DNA from: Gordonia sp. SL306
GTDB taxonomy: Bacteria; Actinomycetota; Actinomycetes; Mycobacteriales; Mycobacteriaceae
Length of the DNA stretch: 64,000 nt
Direction: 5' to 3'
NCBI RefSeq assembly: GCF_026625785.1
Contig: NZ_CP113063.1
Span: 868,001-932,000, forward strand
A program made the translations under genes and the position numbers. Under the pieces are notes generated by a model that had not been told where the DNA came from, searched no databases, and saw only the letters and a program-made list of their open reading frames with translations. Positions within the stretch are counted from its first letter, which is position 1. Every line of letters begins with the position of its first letter. Shown one piece after another: positions 55,201 through 64,000 of this stretch.

Positions 55201-58200
55201 TAGATCACATAGGCGATGGCGTCGAGCCGCGGTGCGGCAAGCAACTCGTCGACCCGCAGCGGCGCGTCGTCGAATGCGCCGATCTCCCCGGATCCGATGT
55301 CCTCCACCGGGCTCCACCGCACCTCCGTCGGCAACGCCGACCGCAGCCGCGTGGTCGTCAGTCCGGTCCGCACCTGCGAGTCGGCGAGCATGTGCTCGAT
55401 CCGCTCGGCGGGATAGTCCGGATCGATCGGCAGGTAGCCCGCACCGGTCTTGGCCACCGCCCACATCGCCGTCAGAAGTTCGACCGATCTCCCGATTGCC
55501 AGCGCGACAAGGGATTCGGTGCCGATCCCCTGCGCGATCAGCCATCGCGCCAGCCGGTTGGAGCGGGCATCCAGCTCGGCATAGGTCAATTCGGCCCCGT
55601 GCCCGTCGGACACCGCGAGGTGATCCGGGTGCGCTCGGGCGATCTCGTCGAACACCTCGGCCAGCAGCCGCGGGGCCGCCACCGCGCCGCCGGTGACCGG
55701 AAGCAGCGCCGAGGCCTCGTCGTCGGCGAGCAGAGAGGTGTCACCGATGGGCAGAGCGGGATCGAGGGTCAGCTGGTCGAGCAGCCGGACCAGTTGTGCG
55801 GCCATGTGCTCGGCGGTCGGGGCGTCGAACAGGTCGACCGCATAGATCAGCGAGCCGTGCCACCTGTCACCGCCGTCCGTGATGCCGACGGTGAGATCGA
55901 CCTTCGCCGGAACACCCTCGACAGCTATCGAACTCACTTCCAGGCCCGCGACGTCCTCGGTGAGGACGCCACCCTGGGCGAACTCCGCGAGCACCGACTG
56001 GTCGAAGGACAGCAGGACCTGTGTGAGGGGGGCGAACGCCTCCGACCGCACCGGTTGCAGATGCTCCACCACCGTCTCGAAGGGCACATCCGCGTTCGCG
56101 AACGCCTCGAGATCGGTGAGCCGCACCTGATCCAGCACGTCGACGAACGACATGGCCGCGCCGACGCGCGTCCGCAGCACCAGCGTGTTGACGAACATCC
56201 CCACCAGTGGGTCCAGCACCCGCTGACCGCGACCCGCGATCGGCGTGCCCACCGCGATGTCGTCGGTCGCCGACAACCGGCCCAGCAACACCGCCAGCCC
56301 TGCGTGCACCACCATGAACGGCGTCACGCCGCGCTCGCGTGCCAGCACCGAGATCCGGTCGACCACCCAGGTGGGCACCTCGAACGAGACCTCCGCGCCA
56401 CGCTGCGACGCGACCACCGGACGAGGCCTGTCCACGGGGAGTTCGAGGACGTCGGGGACCCCGGCGAGTTGCGTCGACCAGTAGGCGAGCTGACGTCCGA
56501 CCACCGAATCGGCATCGTCGGCAGAACCCAGCACCTTGTGCTGCCAGATCGCGAAGTCCGCGAATTGCACGTCGAGGGGCGCGAACTCGGGCTCGGCTCC
56601 CGACACCCGCGCCGAGTAGGCCGCGACCACATCGGCAACCAGTGGCCCCATCGACTCACCGTCGGCGGCGATGTGGTGAGCCACGAGGCCGAACACGTAC
56701 TCGTCTGCCGAGGTGCGCCACAGCCGTGCCCGTAGCGGCCACTGCGACGTCACGTCGAAGCCGGCCGCTATCGCGGCCTGCAGTTCGTCGCCCGAATCGA
56801 CCACTGCCCAGTCCAGTCGTTCGGCGACCGCCTCGGCCGGATCGACCACCTGCACCGGAACGCCCTGCCGAGCGGGGAACGTCGTGCGCAGCACCTCATG
56901 TCGGATCACCACGTCCGTCAGGGCGGCCCGCAGCGCATCCACGTTCAGAGCGCCCGCCAGACGCAGCAGCACCGGGATGTTGTACGTCGACGCCGACGGA
57001 TCGAACTGGTTGATGAACCACATCCGCAGCTGCGCGAACGACACCGGCACGTCGTCCGGCCTCGGCTGCACGGGCGTGACGGGCGCGAGCGCGACGCCAC
57101 GCCCGCCGACCACGTCGGCGAGGCCGCGCACCGACGGCATGTCGAACACATCGCGCACCGTCAGATCCACGTTGAAGGCCTCACCTGCGCGCCCGACGAT
57201 GCGGGCCGCGGCCAGGGAGTTGCCGCCGAGGTCGAACACCGAGTCGGCGACGCTGACCCGTTCGAGTCCGAGCACGTCCCCGACGATCTCGGCGAGGATC
57301 TTCTCGGTCTCGGTGCCGGGTGCGACATACTCGGCCACCGTGAGGATCTCGGGTTCGGGCAATGCCCGGCGATCCAGTTTTCCGTTCACCGTGAGCGGCA
57401 GCTGATCGATCAGCATCACCACGTCGGGCACCATGTAACTCGGCAACGCGCCTGCCGCTGCGATGCGGATCTCGGATGCGGCCACGTCGGTGTCGGCCTC
57501 GAGCACCACGTAACCCACCAGGAGTTCGTCGCCGTTGTCACGCTGCCGGACCGCCACCGCGGCCGCGTCGACCCCGTGGGTGGCCAGCAGCGCCGACTCC
57601 ACCTCGCCGAGCTCGATGCGGAAGCCGCGCAGTTTCACCTGCGCATCCGACCGACCGAGGTACTCCAGGGTCCCGTCTCGCCGGATCGCGAGGTCGCCGC
57701 TGCGATACATACGCGTTCCGTTGCCGGCGAACGGATCGGCGACGAATCGTCCCGACGTCAGCCCTGGCCGACCGAGGTAGCCCCGCGTCACCTGCGTGCC
57801 ACTGACATAGATTTCGCCCGGGACTCCGTCGGGCACCGGACGGAGTCGGTCGTCGAGCACATGGATCGTCAACTCGGGCAGGCCTTCACCCACATCCGAG
57901 CCCTTGGCGGACGCGACGAAGCCGGGGTCCAGTGCCCGGAACGTGGAGTGCACCGTGGTCTCGGTGATCCCGTACATGTTCACCAATACGGGGCCAACGG
58001 CCCCCTGCGCCTCGAGCCGGTCCTCGTACCACCGGCGCACCTGCGTGAAATCCAGGGCCTCACCGGCGAACACCATGTACCGCACACTCGCGGGCAACCG
58101 GTTGCGCGACGACGGCCGTACGGCCGCGGCCAGCTGGTAGTACGCCGACGGCGTCTGCGAGACCACCGTGACCGACTCCGTGTCGAGCAGCTCCGCGAAC

Positions 58201-59219
58201 TCGTCCGGACTACGGGTGGTCAGGAAGTCCACCACCACCAACCGTCCGCCGAACAGCAGCGGTCCCCACATCTCGAATACCGACACGTCGAACGCATACG
58301 AGTGGAACATCGTCCACACGTCGGCCTCGGTGAACCCGTAGTGCCGCTGAGCAGCCGACATCAACGCGATCACGCTACGGTGTTCCACCACCACCCCTTT
58401 GGGGCGACCGGTGGAGCCCGACGTGAAGATCAGGTATGCGGCTTGCCTAGGGTCGATCGACGCGGGGAGCGAGTCGGTCCCCGACGCGCCTGCCGCCATG
58501 AGTTCGTCGACGGTGCTGCGCTCGACGTCGAGGAAGCCGAGTGTGTCCCGTCCGTCGCGGTCGGTGATGATCAGCGACGGTGCGGCGTCCGCGACGACGA
58601 ACGAAAGACGCTCGGCCGGATGTGACGTGTCCAGGGGCAGATAAGCCGCGCCGGACTTCAGAATGCCGAGGATCGCGACCATCACCTCGACGGTCCGTGG
58701 GGTGGCCAGTCCGACGACACCCCCTTCCTCGACCCCGGCGGCGAGCAGCCCGGCGGCGACGGCATCCGACCGCTGGTCGAGCTCGCGATAGGTCAGCGCA
58801 GCGCCGTCGAGATCCGTCACCGCCACGTGCTCGGGGAACCGGTGGACCGCCGAGCGGAAGATCCCCGGCAAGGATCCCCAGTCCGACGTCCCGGCCACCG
58901 CGCAGGCGCGCCCGCGGATCTCCTCGAGCGCAACCTGTGTCGCGGTGGCGATCCCCGCCGGGTCGAGACCGTCGCGAGGGATCAGTGCGGTCACGATTGC
59001 GCTCACCGCGGCCTCGGTGTCGAGGCCCCGGGCGGCGAACACCGCCGCGGTCGCACTCACACGCGTGTTCAGATCGGCGAAGGTGGTGCCCCCACCGGCA
59101 TCCGACAACGCGACGGTCTCCGGCTCGATCTGCGCAGCAATGGTGATCAGGTCTCGCGTCGGCGGACGCCGTCCCCATCCCGTAGAAATGTCCACCGCGT
59201 CCACACCGCTCCCCGTCAC
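34278..59219 (-). CDS. Seven-A-domain non-ribosomal peptide synthetase with two epimerases and thioesterase
   Basis: 8,313 residues: stub-A1-T1-C-A2-T2-E-C-A3-T3-C-A4-T4-C-A5-T5-C-A6-T6-E-C-A7-T7-TE. TSG cores lie near residues 267, 1342, 2879, 3941, 4998, 6052 and 7612. Carrier GGNS/GGDS are near 664, 1722, 3269, 4327, 5376, 6446 and 7991. E-domain [10 protein letters not shown] is near 1914 and [10 protein letters not shown] near 6635; both follow GGDSI-type carriers and precede C domains with HHILFDG/HHILIDG. TE GWSLGG is near 8120. Codes by PheA alignment: A1 DVFSVAMVHK; A2 DALFMGAIAK; A3 DVPHFSLVEK; A4 DVPHLSLVDK; A5 DALFAGMIVK; A6 DFWSVGMVHK (threonine-like); A7 DALFMGLIGK. Residues 2 and 6 of this chain should be D-configured. 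It starts without a C domain, because the partner C is at the end of the upstream NRPS. GTG 59219 overlaps that gene's stop; its own stop overlaps mbtH. Confidence 0.93.
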   Translation of the reverse strand: MTGSGVDAVDISTGWGRRPPTRDLITIAAQIEPETVALSDAGGGTTFADLNTRVSATAAVFAARGLDTEAAVSAIVTALIPRDGLDPAGIATATQVALEEIRGRACAVAGTSDWGSLPGIFRSAVHRFPEHVAVTDLDGAALTYRELDQRSDAVAAGLLAAGVEEGGVVGLATPRTVEVMVAILGILKSGAAYLPLDTSHPAERLSFVVADAAPSLIITDRDGRDTLGFLDVERSTVDELMAAGASGTDSLPASIDPRQAAYLIFTSGSTGRPKGVVVEHRSVIALMSAAQRHYGFTEADVWTMFHSYAFDVSVFEMWGPLLFGGRLVVVDFLTTRSPDEFAELLDTESVTVVSQTPSAYYQLAAAVRPSSRNRLPASVRYMVFAGEALDFTQVRRWYEDRLEAQGAVGPVLVNMYGITETTVHSTFRALDPGFVASAKGSDVGEGLPELTIHVLDDRLRPVPDGVPGEIYVSGTQVTRGYLGRPGLTSGRFVADPFAGNGTRMYRSGDLAIRRDGTLEYLGRSDAQVKLRGFRIELGEVESALLATHGVDAAAVAVRQRDNGDELLVGYVVLEADTDVAASEIRIAAAGALPSYMVPDVVMLIDQLPLTVNGKLDRRALPEPEILTVAEYVAPGTETEKILAEIVGDVLGLERVSVADSVFDLGGNSLAAARIVGRAGEAFNVDLTVRDVFDMPSVRGLADVVGGRGVALAPVTPVQPRPDDVPVSFAQLRMWFINQFDPSASTYNIPVLLRLAGALNVDALRAALTDVVIRHEVLRTTFPARQGVPVQVVDPAEAVAERLDWAVVDSGDELQAAIAAGFDVTSQWPLRARLWRTSADEYVFGLVAHHIAADGESMGPLVADVVAAYSARVSGAEPEFAPLDVQFADFAIWQHKVLGSADDADSVVGRQLAYWSTQLAGVPDVLELPVDRPRPVVASQRGAEVSFEVPTWVVDRISVLARERGVTPFMVVHAGLAVLLGRLSATDDIAVGTPIAGRGQRVLDPLVGMFVNTLVLRTRVGAAMSFVDVLDQVRLTDLEAFANADVPFETVVEHLQPVRSEAFAPLTQVLLSFDQSVLAEFAQGGVLTEDVAGLEVSSIAVEGVPAKVDLTVGITDGGDRWHGSLIYAVDLFDAPTAEHMAAQLVRLLDQLTLDPALPIGDTSLLADDEASALLPVTGGAVAAPRLLAEVFDEIARAHPDHLAVSDGHGAELTYAELDARSNRLARWLIAQGIGTESLVALAIGRSVELLTAMWAVAKTGAGYLPIDPDYPAERIEHMLADSQVRTGLTTTRLRSALPTEVRWSPVEDIGSGEIGAFDDAPLRVDELLAAPRLDAIAYVIYTSGSTGTPKGVSVTYRGIHNFAVAEVARFGVAASSRVLGFASPSFDASILEWLLASTSGATFVYRPDSVLGGDMLAALIRDQRLSHVFLTPTVLATLEPESVPDLRVLMSGGEAVSQTLVDRWSAGPSFFNAYGPTEASIAVAMSRALTPGSPVHIGGPIDGVGLLVLDGRLHPVPVGVPGDLYVTGVALARGYLRRPSLTSERFVANPFGDRGDRMYRTGDVVRWRRTEADELVLEYVGRSDDQVKLRGLRIELGEIEAVLESHPGVSSAVVVGLGGSVATALAGYVVAHRAVDVASLRDHVAERLPPHMVPSSITVLDALPLTPAGKLDKRALPAPVVATDTADHVPPSSSVEETLAAIVAGVLGVDRVSVVESFFALGGDSILSIQLSSAARAAGLSVSPREVFEHKSVRAMARALAAGGDRVPMIDEPAGGATGEVELSPVVSWMLESAGTPEDFADFSQSVVLVAPDALDAAVLSAVLGTVVDAHPMLSSRLVFTGGRWCQTAGVGHPPVVAEVTTPAATGTPEFADAVRSAHAEALGRMDPSNGVLVSTVLVAGADGARVVVAIHHLGVDAVSWPVLIEDVITVWGQLVSGDELTVRPEVTSARAWHAALAHRRSDRRAEVGHWLSRSGDPTDLGAAIDPARDRFSTVGSVSHRVDAAVTEALVTVVPEAFSGHVNDALLAGLARAVRSWQRARGISDSAPVGVLVEGHGRYEDVLAHGADPRTADLSRTVGWFTSIAPMLVDPADDVVHAVKAAKEERLAQPDHGIGFGSLRFGGDERLAGRPLPSIGFNFFGAGGRGADAGTVAVPFMVDTDAPALPSSVAGGMTAMNTITVNVGTQLTPRGRELSADFLFAGGILSAADVEDLADRWSAELAAIVDVVTRGENPGLSPSDVSGSGVTQADLDTLAERHPGAPVWPLSALQKGLYLQSALSSGAGTDDVDVYVSQAVLRLGGDVDESRLRAAVESLVAHHRVLRSGFVQTDGGAVVAVVPDEVRVPWRTVDLGAIDDAERKVRVDEITAGERVEPFDLSRPPLLRVVLARDADGVSVVITNHHILFDGWSGPLVLADLLALYASGATYTGRIGTGGGDFEDYLKHVAGIDDDAGLAAWRAVLAPVEGPTLVAPGSVATRESLPRNHVVVVDAELTVAVEALARAQGATVATVLQFAWAVLVSRLTGNRVVTFGETVSGRPADLEGVESMVGLFINTLPAVVDVDPSARISEVLARLQAAKVSVLDHQHLGLPELMALTDAAGSFDTLTVHESYPVDTESLSTSDAALTGGLDIREAVVSDSTHYPLNMITSPMGDRLSITIKYLPDAFADDQIRVFADAVVEILRAAAAAPGTLVADVPLLTDEDRAVIAGWSVGADVRVPVGSVADAVAAQILRTPDETALVFDGRALTYTEFGARVSVLARELIAAGVAPGVAVGVSLDRSVELVVAIHAVVAAGGHYVPIDPAIPADRVQYMVDTAGVGVVLVGGDGAPASVDALGTGTTVIEVNASGAVDLSVAPVTDADRLAPLRADDAVYTLFTSGSTGRPKGVTVSHRSVVNRLWWGLDQYPWSTGDRVVLKTPFTFDVSVPELFAPVMAGATIIVARPGGHADPMYIADLIARERATSVHFVPSMLSVFLDVVPATKITALDSLRWLFCSGEALPPPVVAHAHQLLGQVAIVNLFGPTEAAVEVAYVDVTDAPDVVPIGVPVWNTSTLVLDARLRMVPPGVPGELYLGGVQVARGYESRPGLTAERFVADPFGAAGSAAAGSRLYRTGDLVRWSHTGGIEYLGRTDFQVKLRGQRIELGEIESVIASAPGVVHVACTVVETDGGGQHLVGYVAPSTVDEGAVRAAVAEALPEYMRPSVWMLLDDIALNSAGKLDRRALPAPVFETAEYVAPATDAEESVAAIVASVLGVAQVSVTESFFAVGGNSLSAMRVAARVADEFGAAVSVRDIFDAPTVRGLAAAVSSRGAGLAPLVAVTPRPAPIPLSFAQTRMWFINRYEPGTATYNIPAVLRLSGALDVDALRAAVVDTVERHEVLRTTFPAVDGLPVQMVDPADQVAERLDWAVVGRQADVETAMTTGFDVTAEWPLRVRLLMVSDDEYLLAVIAHHIASDGESMLPLVTDVVSAYVARAAGREPDFAPLAVQFADFAIWQHSVLGSPDAPDTVIGRQLSYWRDQLVDAPDVLELPADRERPAVASHRGARVRFGLPVELGRQIRVVATAFGVTPFMVVHAGLAVLLARLSATDDITIATPVAGRGQAALDPLVGMFVNTLVLRSRVDSATTFAALLDDVRQTDLDAFAHADVPFETVVEALNPTRSEAFAPLAQVMLSFDPAASAESAELSVGGLSVQSIEPSWVAAQLDMSVTVSSATDGDWACSIVYATDLFDHPTVEIMADRFVSVLTELVASPAASVGDVDLMSTDERAVVESWSLGPVVDVLADLVPDAVAAQALRTPDAAALVFGSRTVSYAEFGARIAVLARELIAAGVGPGVAVGVSLDRSVEMVVAVNAVLAAGAQYVPIDPDTPVDRVEYMIDTAHVRVLVVGAGRAVVAATVDGVRTIEVDASDEVDRSVPIVTDADRLAPLRSDDAAYTLFTSGSTGRPKGVTVSHRALMNRMRWCLDIFEWTAAERVMLKTPVTFDVSVPELFAPVMTGATTIVARAGGHLEPVYIADLIAHERVTSVHFVPSMLSVFLDVVPAEKLDVLGTLRWLLTSGEALPVSVASHAHRALPGVQIVNLYGPTEATVDVTAVDVTGADEITIGRPEWNTSTYVLDSRLRPVPQGVPGELYLGGVQLARGYSSRPALTAERFVADPFGRHGERLYRTGDLVRWNPRGEIEYLGRTDFQVKLRGQRIELGEIESVIASAPGVVHAACAVVDAPIGGHHLVAYVAPASVDEAAVKTVVAEALPEYMRPTVWMLLDDIELNSSGKLNRKALPAPVFELGEYVAPDTEAEVMVAEVFGEVLGVERVGVTESFFEVGGNSLSAMRVAARVADDLGVDVSVRDLFEFPSVRALIEGVAGRAQTVAPLVAARRPDRLPLSMAQSRMWFINRFDPASPAYNIPMALRLTGDLDLDDLVGALGDVIERHEVLRTLYPLDGDGPVQRVLAADRARDVLDWRVVDDEGEVAASAAKGFDVTVDLPIRGCVRRSGDHTYDVVLTAHHIAFDGSSTAVFVRDLLSAYLVRVDGSVPAAPPLAVQYADYALWQRKMLGDVDDQSSRMAQQLGYWREHLRALPSVTDLPMDRPRPAVMQTAAGVVSMPVDDELARRVEEFARAEGVTPFMAMHVALAILIARLASTDDVVIGTPIAGRTDAALDDLVGMFVNTLVLRTAVAPAETVTDLVAKVRGDDLDAFANADVQFEELIDEIAPTRSTAFPPLAQIAYTHVDADPATAALETAGLRAEPLESAGQVAKFELSVAVTGRTAGAPMTVDGVYARSLFDESTVRGFLTSLLRIVESMVDDPGIAVGDIDLLTAGEVADLVPVSGGPAAPPRLLGAMFADVVENHHDRVAVVDATGAALTYDALDARSNQVARWLISQGVGVESLVALALGRSVELLTAIWAVAKTGAGHLPIDPAYPIERIEHMLADSGARVGLTAERHRAALGTMVDWATMDSAETRAAIDELSPDPVAEHELIGTPHLDAVAYVIYTSGSTGTPKGVQLTARTLENFALTEVDRFGVTDQSRVLGFASPSFDASVLEWLMAVGAGATLVYRPEEALGGEPLADFMRTQRVTHAFLTPTVLATLEPEGLPDLRVLAAGGEAVPPGMVDRWGSLVGFHDMYGPTETTIVVAMSDAMRPGVPTTLGGPIPGVALLVLDSRLHAVPVGVAGELYVAGGVLARAYVGRSGLTSERFVANPFGVEGERLYRTGDVVRWRRDGSDALVLDYLGRSDDQVKLRGLRIELGEIEAVLASHPAVESAVVIGVGGSVATALAGYVVLRDHVDAGELRAFVGQRLPSHMVPSSLTVLDALPLTPVGKLDKRALPEPEADSGREFVAAATGAEESVARVFADVLGIGPVSVVESFFELGGNSLSATRVAARVSDVSGVDVSVRDVFEAPSVRALARSLDGRGLGLAPVTAAVPRPERVPLSFAQSRMWFINQFDPSASTYNVPVVLRLAGALDVAALRSALVDVVARHEVLRTTFPSVDGSPIQEIASVDHIAEQLDWEIVDSAAALEADVTAGFDVTAHWPLRARLWHVGGDEWLFALVAHHIAADGESMAPLIGDVMAAYAARSAGVAPEFAPLAVQFADFAIWQHEVLGAAGDADSVVAQQLSYWSKQLSGVPDVLELPSDRPRPVVASQRGDQVPFRVPAEVVERIATVATEFGVTPFMVVHAGLSVLLARLSATDDIAVGTPIAGRGRRELDALVGMFVNTLVLRTQIDATMSFAEILDQVRVTDLDAFAHADVPFEALVDHLDPVRSEAFAPLTQILLTFHQASLPELAAGVGPTTVAGLTISPVEAPETPAKVDLTFGIAADSSDQAWPAQIVYATDLFDRSTIETMADRFVRVLAGCIDSVDRPVGDVTIVSASEVAELSALPAPVVDTVNTRRSLVELFGSTVDAHGGRQAVTANGVTLSYEALQTRSDAVAAALGARGVGVGDLVGVATARTVDLVSAVLGVLKVGAAYLPLDTTNPAERLAFIVSDAAVGTVITDAATAGHDLFTVLPADVATVHVADLVAEGAAQAVPPVVIPPSARAYVIYTSGSTGLPKGVEITHRDVVTLMDTAAGDFEFQPSDVWTMFHSYAFDFSVWELWGPFLSGGRLVIVDRELARDPAAFVELLADEGVTILSQTPSAFYQLIDARRRNTVDLPLRYLVFGGEALSFDQVRRWFDDHPGDSPQLVNMYGITETTVHVSFRPLDRALVAAGDASLIGRPLHSLAIHILDERLHPVPPGVVGEMYVTGGQLAQGYLGRPGLSTTRFVASPFGHDGDRMYRTGDLARRVGDDIEYLGRGDAQVQLRGFRIEFGEIEAALLGVDGVTAAAAGVVDLPGRGEQLIGYVVAEPDVAPDPQSVRDTVARAVPGYMVPALIVPIGHLPLTANGKLDRRALPMPEIAGGGEDYVAPESSVEETLAQVVAGVLGLDRVSVVESFFALGGDSILAIQVSSAARAAGVVVSPRDVFEHKSVRAMARAVAAGGEELALLEEPAGDGRETVIGPVASWMLELSDSAEDFADFSQSVVLVAPDGLDVTGLRRVLQTVVAAHPAMSARLVLDDVGWVATSGDGRGCVVAETSADVAVPSAEFDRALHAAHAVALKQLNPAVGQLVSAILVKGDGGARVVLAIHHLAVDAVSWPILIEDVVTVWSRLQAGQEPSVRAEVTSARAWHAALGAQVADREVEIEHWLARVDREPTSFGAPLDRTRDRFDSVAAERVRIDSAVTEALLTTVPEAFGGHVNDALVAALARAVRSWQRSRYIADDAAVSVLMEGHGRYEEVVERGSDPRTADLSRTVGWFTAITPMTVDPSGSIVHAVKAAKEERLSQPDRGIGFGLLRFGGDPRLSGCALPSIGFNFFGAGTRGARDGIDLPFMVDADAPSLPASVSGAMTAMNVLTVNVGTQAARSRTPGAGTADEGRELVADFLFVQGIVSAEDAADLAQRWSTELAAVVESVHEGDPGPSPSDVPGTGVTQDDLDAIALRYPRADIWPLAPLQRGLHFESEIAGHDGTEKSVDVYVVQSILKLGGTIDVSRLQGAAEALFAHHRALRSGFVRTGSGAVVAVIPESVDLPWQVIDLDDVDADGPLDEAIRQIADTQRSVPFDLESPPLMRFALVRRGDAAHLVVTNHHILIDGWSGPLVLADLLALYAGGVTYTGQIGRESGDFADHLRRLAQVDRTAGLTAWRAVLAPLEGPTLVAPGVEATAESLPQDRSTILDAELTAGIEAVGRAEGATVATVLQFAWAVLLSRLTGNQVVTFAETVSGRPADLEGVESMVGLFINTLPAVVDVDPAAPISDVLGRLQEAKVSVLDHQHLVLPELTALSGVGGALFDTLTVHESYPVDTDSLSTTDAALTGGLEIQDFEGTDATHYPLNMSTSPVPGERISLTLKYLPAAFDESQIQVFIDALVQILRTVATRPDTLTADIPLVGAVDGRALAPVAGGVGTEPRLLAEMFADVAARHPDRVAVVDGSGTSLTYDQLDRRSNRFARWLISRGIGVESLVALAIGRSAELLTAIWAVAKTGGGYVPIDPGYPAERVATMVEDSGAILGLTIATGDLPDQGFAWVRLDDDAVGAEIGSLRDDRLGADEKGGPVRPENVAYVIYTSGSTGRPKGVAVTHTGLANFAAQESARLSVGDAPVVLGFASPSFDASVLEYLLATVNGGTVAYRPGDAVGGPVLQDFMREHRTTHTFLTPTVLSTLDPAGLPDLEGLMAGGEAVPPSLVEAWSPHVPVHNLYGPTETTIGITLSTAMPAGRPVRLGPPLAGVELLVLDSRLHPVPVGVPGELYAVGRALSRGYLDRPGLSAERFVANPFGAAGERMYRTGDVVRWRRDDTGDVVVEYAGRSDDQVKLRGLRIELGEIEAVLASHPAVESAVVLGVGGSVTTALAGYVVADSAVDVQALREFVGGRLPSHMVPASIAVLDSLPLTPVGKLDKRALPEPVIGTDAEQYVEPATDDERLVAGVFADVLGVDAVGALHSFFDLGGNSLSATQVVGRLREGGAEVELAWLFNDPTPRGLGARIGGGAGTGGDVVISLNVQGSRSPLFCIHPAGGLAWFYGGFVPYLRDRPVYGVQDPHAVAGEPSAESIEEMAERYLAEIRRISPEGPYHLLGWSLGGYVAYAMATALQSEGEEVAFLGVMDSSPVPGSDEDSAGVRLGGDFVGDFLGGWRDLFDLGEDVRAESAEDVAEIIRQQISSMGLLSADQVQWVMDSFATGEALVEQFRPALFDGSLLVFTATRDKEDPSAVARGWEPYVNGSIANVDVDADHLGLANASALEVIGPELNQWLTIDDGHEYVTGESGKDRL
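58885..59165 (-). other. N-terminal A-domain-like stub of the large NRPS
   Basis: Residues about 20-112 of the large [24 protein letters not shown] and [17 protein letters not shown] follow the first strands and helix of an A domain, then the match ends in a different helical segment ([28 protein letters not shown]). The true A1 begins right after, with [18 protein letters not shown]. It lines up with the C-terminal stub of the upstream NRPS and with the free-standing protein at 33473-33781. Confidence 0.7.
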
Positions 59220-62200
59220 GTCCGTTCGCTACCTTCCGCCTCGACCGAATCCGTAGGGTTTTCGCCGCCCGCGGCGCCACGATTCCGGCGGCCGCCGGCG
59301 ATCACGCCATGGGCACGCTCACGGAGCTCGGCCAGGAGTCCGTCGAAACCTTCCGGGCCGGATTCCGCCAGCCCGGGAACAAGTGTCATGAGAGCCATCG
59401 TCAGCGCCGAATCCGCATCGGACGCTGCGGGATTCATCGCGCTGGTCATCATTTCGAGATCTCCGAAGCCGAGTGCTGCGCGACCACCGACCGCGGTGGC
59501 GGTGCGATCGATCGCGGCGGCCTCGAAGACCAGTGCGGCCAGACTCTCGTCCGCGTCGTCCACCGGCAATCCGGCCGCGGCCACCACCTCGTCGTCGAGA
59601 CGGATGCTCACGTCACCGACCACACACTCCGGATTGTCCGCGACCCCCTCGAGCAGCTGGAGGTACCGTAGGGCCATCCGCTCGATCGTCGACCGATCGA
59701 AAAGATCCGTGGCATAGAGGAATTGCGCGCGCAGCGCACCCCCGTGCTCGTCCCGGTCCGGATCGTTCGGGAAGAGGGTGAGCTGCAGGTCGACCTTGGC
59801 CGATGCCAGCTCCTCGTGTATCGGTTCGACCGTGAGCCGGTCGAACTGCAGCGTCGGGAATTCCACGTCCTGGAACGCCAGCATCACCTGATAGACCGGG
59901 TTGTAGGAGGTGGGTGGTTTGGGCAGCGTCCGGGACACGATGTTCTCGAATGCGACGTCGGTGTGCGACATGTCGGCGAGATCGTCGTTGCGCACGCGCT
60001 CGAGCAGGTCGACGAACCGCTCGCCCGGGCGCACCCGGGTCCGCAGGGCCAACGTGTTGACGAACATCCCCACCACATCATCGAGGCTCTGCTCGCCGCG
60101 GCCGGCGAACGGCGTTCCGATCACCAGGTCGTCGCGGCCGGAGATCCGGTTCAACAGCATCGCGAACGCGGCGTGGATCACCATGAACGACGTGGTGTGA
60201 TGTTGCCGCGCAACGATGTCCAGATTCGCCACCACAGACGCGGGGACCTCGAAGTTCACCGTGTCACCGCGGAAACTCGGCGTCTTCGGCCTGGCATGGT
60301 CGTGGGGCAGCTCCAACAGCTCGGGCGCCCCCGCCAACCGCTCGTCCCAGTAACCGAGTTGACGCTCCTCCTCGGTGATGCCGTCGCCGTCGGTGACCGC
60401 CAGACGTTCCGACAGCCAGAGGCTGAAGTCCGCGTACTGCACCGGAAGGGGTTTCCATGCCGGCTCGGCCCCGGCGCTGCGCGCCGCGTATGCCGTCATC
60501 AGATCCCGTGCCAGTGGCGCCATCGACGCCCCGTCCGCGCTGATGTGGTGGACCACGAAGACCAGGATGTGCTCGTGCGCAGAAGCCTTGAGCAGCACCG
60601 CTCGTACCGGCGGCCTGGTGGTGATGTCGAATCCCTCACCGGTGACCTGACCGATGGCCGACTCGATCGATGTCGTGACGGTGCGCTCCTCGATGGTCAG
60701 CTCGCTCTCGACCACGTCGGCAGGCATGATCACCTGGATCGGCTCGTCCTTGATCATCGGATAGGTCGTGCGCAGCGATTCGTGCCTGCGCACGATGTCC
60801 GCGGTCGCGAGTTGCAACGCGACGACATCGAGGTCGCCTGCCAGCCGCAGCGCCATGGCGACGTTGTAGGCCGCGGACCGGGGATCGGCACGGTTGACGA
60901 GCCACAGTCCACGCTGCATCCCGGACACCCGCACCAGCTCCGCCCGACTGCGCGCGAGCAACGGCGGGGCACCGTGCCCGGTCGGACCACCGGCGAGAGC
61001 CTGCCCCAGCGACGACACCGTCGGACGCTCGAACAGCAGCTTCACCGGTACCTGTCGATCCAGGAGCGCGGAGAGCCGGGAGGTCACCTTGGTCGCCGAG
61101 AGCGAACTGCCACCGAGGTCGAAGAAGTCGGCGTCGGCACCGACCCGGTCCTGGCCGAGTACCTGGCCGAAGATGCCCGCGACGACCGCCTCCATCTGCG
61201 AACTCGGCGCCCGGTACGGCGCGGACACGCTGAAATCCACCGGCGGAAGGGATTTCCGGTCGATCTTGCCGGCCGTGGTCAACCGGAACTCCTTCACGAT
61301 CACCACCGCGTGCGGAACCATGTATCCGGGCAGTTGCGCGGCCGCGTGTTCGAGTATCCGCTTGGGCTCGGCCGTCGCGCCCTCGACCAGTCGCGCGTAG
61401 GCCACCAGCACGTCGTCGCCGCCCGGCCCGGGCACCCCTAAGCTCACCACCTCGGTCACCAAAGGGTGATGCAGGATCGCGGCGTCGACCTCGCCCGGCT
61501 CGATCCGCAGTCCGCGGATCTTGAGCTGGAAGTCGGTGCGGCCCACGTACCGGAGATTTCCCGACGCCGTTCGTACCGCCCGGTCGCCCGTGCGATACAT
61601 CCGATCCCCGGCGGAGAACGGGTTCGCCACGAATCGGGTGGCGGTGAGATCGCTCCGGCGGTGATACGCACGGGCGAGCTGGGCCCCGGACAGATACAGT
61701 TCGCCGGGCACCCCGACGGGGACCGGGCGAAGAGTGTGATCGAGCACCAGGCCGCCGACTCCCGGCACCGCCTGCCCGATCGTGACCTCGTCGCCCTCGT
61801 GCAGGGGGCCCGCTGCGGTGGCCCAGATGGTCACCTCGGTCGGGCCGTACAGGTTGAAGAACGCCCGGCCGGCCCGCGCCCACTTCCGCATCAGGTCGGG
61901 GGGACATGCCTCGCCGACGCTGATCACGCGGCTCAGGCTGGGTACGGCGGCCGGTTCCAGCGTGCCGAGTGCAGACGGCGTCATGACCGCGTGGGTGACC
62001 CGATGCCGGTCGATGAGCTCGGCGAGCTCGTCGCCGCCGAACACCCCCGCCGGGCTGACGACGAGCTCGGCACCCGTGCACAGCGCCATCAGGATCTCGA
62101 AGATGGACGCGTCGAAACTCGGCGACGCTACGTGCAGCACCCGGGAGCGCTGGTCGAGGCGCAGGATCTTCTGCTGATTCGCCACCACGTTCGCGAGCCC

Positions 62201-64000
62201 GACATGACTGAGCGCGGCCGCCTTCGGGCGTCCGGTGGAACCGGAGGTGTAGATCAGGTATGCGAGGTCGTCCACGCGCGGGGCACGCCGGAGCTCGCCC
62301 GTGTGCAGGCGCGCACCGCTGTGACCGGCCAGTTGTAGCTCCACCGCTGCGTCGTCGACCTCCAGCCAGGAGACACCCTCGGGTGCCTTGCCCCGGACGG
62401 CGGTCGACGTCAGTCCGAGGGCAGCGCCGCTGTCCGAGAGGATCTCCGCGAGCCGTGACGGCGGATGGCCGGGGTCGATGCTCACGAACGCGGCTCCCGA
62501 CTTGACCACCGCGACCATCGCGAGCACCGAGAGATGCGAACGCGGGATGCAGATGGCGACCAGGTCACCCGGGCCGAGACCACGGGCGACCAGTTCCCGC
62601 GCGAGTTGGTTCGACACCACTTCCATGGTCGACCACGTGATGGTGGACGTGCCGCTGATCGCGACCGCCGCCGGATTCGCGTGCACCACTCCGGCGACCA
62701 GCAGGTCGCGCAGCGTCTCCGGCATCACCCGCGATTCCGGAGGTGCGATCAGCGCCGCCCGCTCCTCACCTGCCACGAGATCGATCGTGCCGACGGGCCG
62801 GGCAGGCGATTCGATCATCGTCCACAGGACCGTGACGAGTTGCGTCGCGACCCGCTCGATCGTCCGGTGGTCGAAAATGTCGGCAGCATAGGCGAACTCC
62901 ACGTCCAGACCCGTTCCGCCGACCTGATCGGTGACCGTGACGGAGAGATCGAACTTGGCGGCGGGCACCCGAGCGTCGAGCATCTCGGCCGACTCGACCC
63001 AGTCCCCGAGCGCCGTCGCCTGCCCCGGATGCATCGTCAGCGCCACCTGGAACAACGGGGTGTGGGCCGCCGATCGTTCGGGGGCAACGGCTTCCACGAC
63101 CCGCTCGAACGGGATGGACGAGTGCCGCATCGCCCGCGTACGGGTGGTGTGCGCCCGGTCGAGCAGCTCGGCGGTCGTGTCCTCCGGGCGCATCGATGTC
63201 CGCAGCACCACGGTGTTGACGAACATGCCGACCAGGTCGGCGGTCGCGGGCTCGTCGCGACCGGCGACGGCCGTCCCGATCGCCACCTCGTCCACCTCGG
63301 CCCACCTCGCGAGCAACACCGCGAACGCGGTGTGCACCACGGAGAACGGGGTGACGTTGTGATCCCTGGCGAGTGAGCGGATACCGGCCGCGAGGTCGGC
63401 GTCGAACACCGTGTCGACGTATCCGCCGTTACCCGTCGCGACGTGTGGCCGCGGATGGTCGGTCGGCAATGGCAGGAAGCCCGGGAGTCCGGAGAGTTCC
63501 TCCTCCCAGAAGGCCAGACCCTCCCGGGCGAGGGGGGTCGGGTTCTCCGGGTCACCGAGGAGCCGGTGCTGCCAGATCGCGAAGTCGGCGTACTGCACCG
63601 TCAGCGGCGGCAATGCCGGCCTGCCGCCGGAGCGCCGCGCGCTGTAGGCCACGAAGAGATCGCGGATGAGCGGCACCAACGAGAATCCGTCGCCTGCGAT
63701 GTGGTGGAGCACCACCACCACGACGTACCCGGTCTGATCGCGGAGAATCCTCGCGCGGAACGGGATGTCGTGCGCCAGGTCGAATCCTCGGGCCGCCTCC
63801 GCGGCGACCGTCTCGTCGACCCCCTCGTCGACGACCGCGACCTCGATGTCCAGAAAGCCCATCGCCTCGGCTCGCGACAAGATCTCCTGCACGGGCTCGC
63901 CGCCCACAGACGCAAACCTGGTGCGCAGGGTCTCATGGCGATCGACCAGGTCACCGAGTGCTCCTTGCAGAGCAGCGACGTCGACCTCGGTCCCGAGCCG
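59216..64000 (-). CDS. Non-ribosomal peptide synthetase, C-terminal part (5' end outside window)
   Basis: 1,594 residues are visible; the start lies beyond the right edge. Order: C (HHIAGDG, near residue 100 of the visible part), A ([11 protein letters not shown] near 587), T (GGSSL near 964), C (HHISADG near 1152), then a stub. The A-domain code by PheA alignment is DAFVIVLIWK, which I cannot assign. Its A3 motif reads PKAAA where PKGV is usual. The last C domain has no A-T behind it; these lie at the front of the next protein, so one module is split over two polypeptides. Its stop overlaps the GTG of the large NRPS (GTGA), giving one operon that runs on to mbtH. Confidence 0.92.
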   Translation of the reverse strand, partial: RLGTEVDVAALQGALGDLVDRHETLRTRFASVGGEPVQEILSRAEAMGFLDIEVAVVDEGVDETVAAEAARGFDLAHDIPFRARILRDQTGYVVVVVLHHIAGDGFSLVPLIRDLFVAYSARRSGGRPALPPLTVQYADFAIWQHRLLGDPENPTPLAREGLAFWEEELSGLPGFLPLPTDHPRPHVATGNGGYVDTVFDADLAAGIRSLARDHNVTPFSVVHTAFAVLLARWAEVDEVAIGTAVAGRDEPATADLVGMFVNTVVLRTSMRPEDTTAELLDRAHTTRTRAMRHSSIPFERVVEAVAPERSAAHTPLFQVALTMHPGQATALGDWVESAEMLDARVPAAKFDLSVTVTDQVGGTGLDVEFAYAADIFDHRTIERVATQLVTVLWTMIESPARPVGTIDLVAGEERAALIAPPESRVMPETLRDLLVAGVVHANPAAVAISGTSTITWSTMEVVSNQLARELVARGLGPGDLVAICIPRSHLSVLAMVAVVKSGAAFVSIDPGHPPSRLAEILSDSGAALGLTSTAVRGKAPEGVSWLEVDDAAVELQLAGHSGARLHTGELRRAPRVDDLAYLIYTSGSTGRPKAAALSHVGLANVVANQQKILRLDQRSRVLHVASPSFDASIFEILMALCTGAELVVSPAGVFGGDELAELIDRHRVTHAVMTPSALGTLEPAAVPSLSRVISVGEACPPDLMRKWARAGRAFFNLYGPTEVTIWATAAGPLHEGDEVTIGQAVPGVGGLVLDHTLRPVPVGVPGELYLSGAQLARAYHRRSDLTATRFVANPFSAGDRMYRTGDRAVRTASGNLRYVGRTDFQLKIRGLRIEPGEVDAAILHHPLVTEVVSLGVPGPGGDDVLVAYARLVEGATAEPKRILEHAAAQLPGYMVPHAVVIVKEFRLTTAGKIDRKSLPPVDFSVSAPYRAPSSQMEAVVAGIFGQVLGQDRVGADADFFDLGGSSLSATKVTSRLSALLDRQVPVKLLFERPTVSSLGQALAGGPTGHGAPPLLARSRAELVRVSGMQRGLWLVNRADPRSAAYNVAMALRLAGDLDVVALQLATADIVRRHESLRTTYPMIKDEPIQVIMPADVVESELTIEERTVTTSIESAIGQVTGEGFDITTRPPVRAVLLKASAHEHILVFVVHHISADGASMAPLARDLMTAYAARSAGAEPAWKPLPVQYADFSLWLSERLAVTDGDGITEEERQLGYWDERLAGAPELLELPHDHARPKTPSFRGDTVNFEVPASVVANLDIVARQHHTTSFMVIHAAFAMLLNRISGRDDLVIGTPFAGRGEQSLDDVVGMFVNTLALRTRVRPGERFVDLLERVRNDDLADMSHTDVAFENIVSRTLPKPPTSYNPVYQVMLAFQDVEFPTLQFDRLTVEPIHEELASAKVDLQLTLFPNDPDRDEHGGALRAQFLYATDLFDRSTIERMALRYLQLLEGVADNPECVVGDVSIRLDDEVVAAAGLPVDDADESLAALVFEAAAIDRTATAVGGRAALGFGDLEMMTSAMNPAASDADSALTMALMTLVPGLAESGPEGFDGLLAELRERAHGVIAGGRRNRGAAGGENPTDSVEAEGSERT
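59310..59568 (-). other. C-terminal A-domain-like stub of the upstream NRPS
   Basis: After the final C domain (ending GDVSIRLDDE) comes ESLAALVFEAAAIDRTATAV, GGRAALGFGDLEMMTSAM and then DSALTMALMTLVPGLAESG with GFDGLLAELRERAHGVI. The first 40 residues copy the opening of an A domain (linker helix, 'R.TAV.g', 'l.f.dLe'); the remaining A domain is absent. A disordered Gly/Arg/Glu tail of about 30 residues ends the protein. Confidence 0.7.

Noticed and set aside
6149-64000. Siderophore (mycobactin or hydroxamate) biosynthesis
   Set aside because: No salicylate or dihydroxybenzoate genes, no ornithine or lysine hydroxylase and no siderophore transporter lie in the window; MbtH alone is not evidence for a siderophore.

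Overview
The window comes from a high-GC actinobacterium. Two antigen 85-like mycolyltransferases, a SigK/RskA-type pair, a KstR-like operator and mycobacterial-style NRPS/MbtH genes point to a mycolic-acid-containing member of the Mycobacteriales. A Gordonia-like genome is my best guess, from gene style rather than from a database match.

Layout. (1) 1-4.1 kb, rightward: the tail of an unknown gene overlaps a 1,088-residue protein with two P-loop ATPase domains, the second HerA/FtsK-like. A DUF4262 protein follows. (2) 4.1-5.7 kb, leftward: rplN-rplX-rplE-rpsN of the spc ribosomal operon. rpsH, which usually follows rpsN, is absent; a strong hairpin and the ATPase genes are there instead. (3) 5.7-22 kb, rightward: a leader with a 21-bp tandem repeat, a four-module NRPS (C-A-T x4, TE), an MbtH-like protein and a DrrA/DrrB-type ABC exporter, all overlapping start to stop. 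(4) 22-34 kb: a mixed block. It holds rskA-sigK, two paralogous antigen 85-like esterases around two LuxR-type regulators and an acetoacetate decarboxylase-like gene, a family 2 glycosyltransferase, a pirin, a luciferase-like monooxygenase with its FMN reductase, a lipoprotein and a DUF4190 membrane protein. (5) 34-64 kb, leftward: a second NRPS system. An incomplete upstream NRPS (from beyond the right edge to 59216) overlaps an 8,313-residue NRPS (seven A domains, two E domains, TE), then mbtH, then a 102-residue protein resembling only the start of an adenylation domain.

How the genes work together. Each NRPS system ends in a thioesterase and carries its own MbtH. The first also has its own exporter. 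In the second, one module is split between two proteins: the upstream NRPS ends in a C domain and the downstream one begins with A-T. Both proteins carry at this joint a roughly 90-residue segment that looks like the first part of an A domain. The free-standing protein downstream of mbtH has the same layout. I read these three as one family, possibly a docking or interface module grown from the A-domain N-terminus. This is the most novel signal in the window. The peptide products are not known; serine (NRPS 1, module 1) and threonine (second system, module 6) are the only substrates I would predict. No siderophore tailoring gene and no convincing iron box is present, so a siderophore role is not supported. 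I saw no tRNA, rRNA, CRISPR array or insertion sequence.
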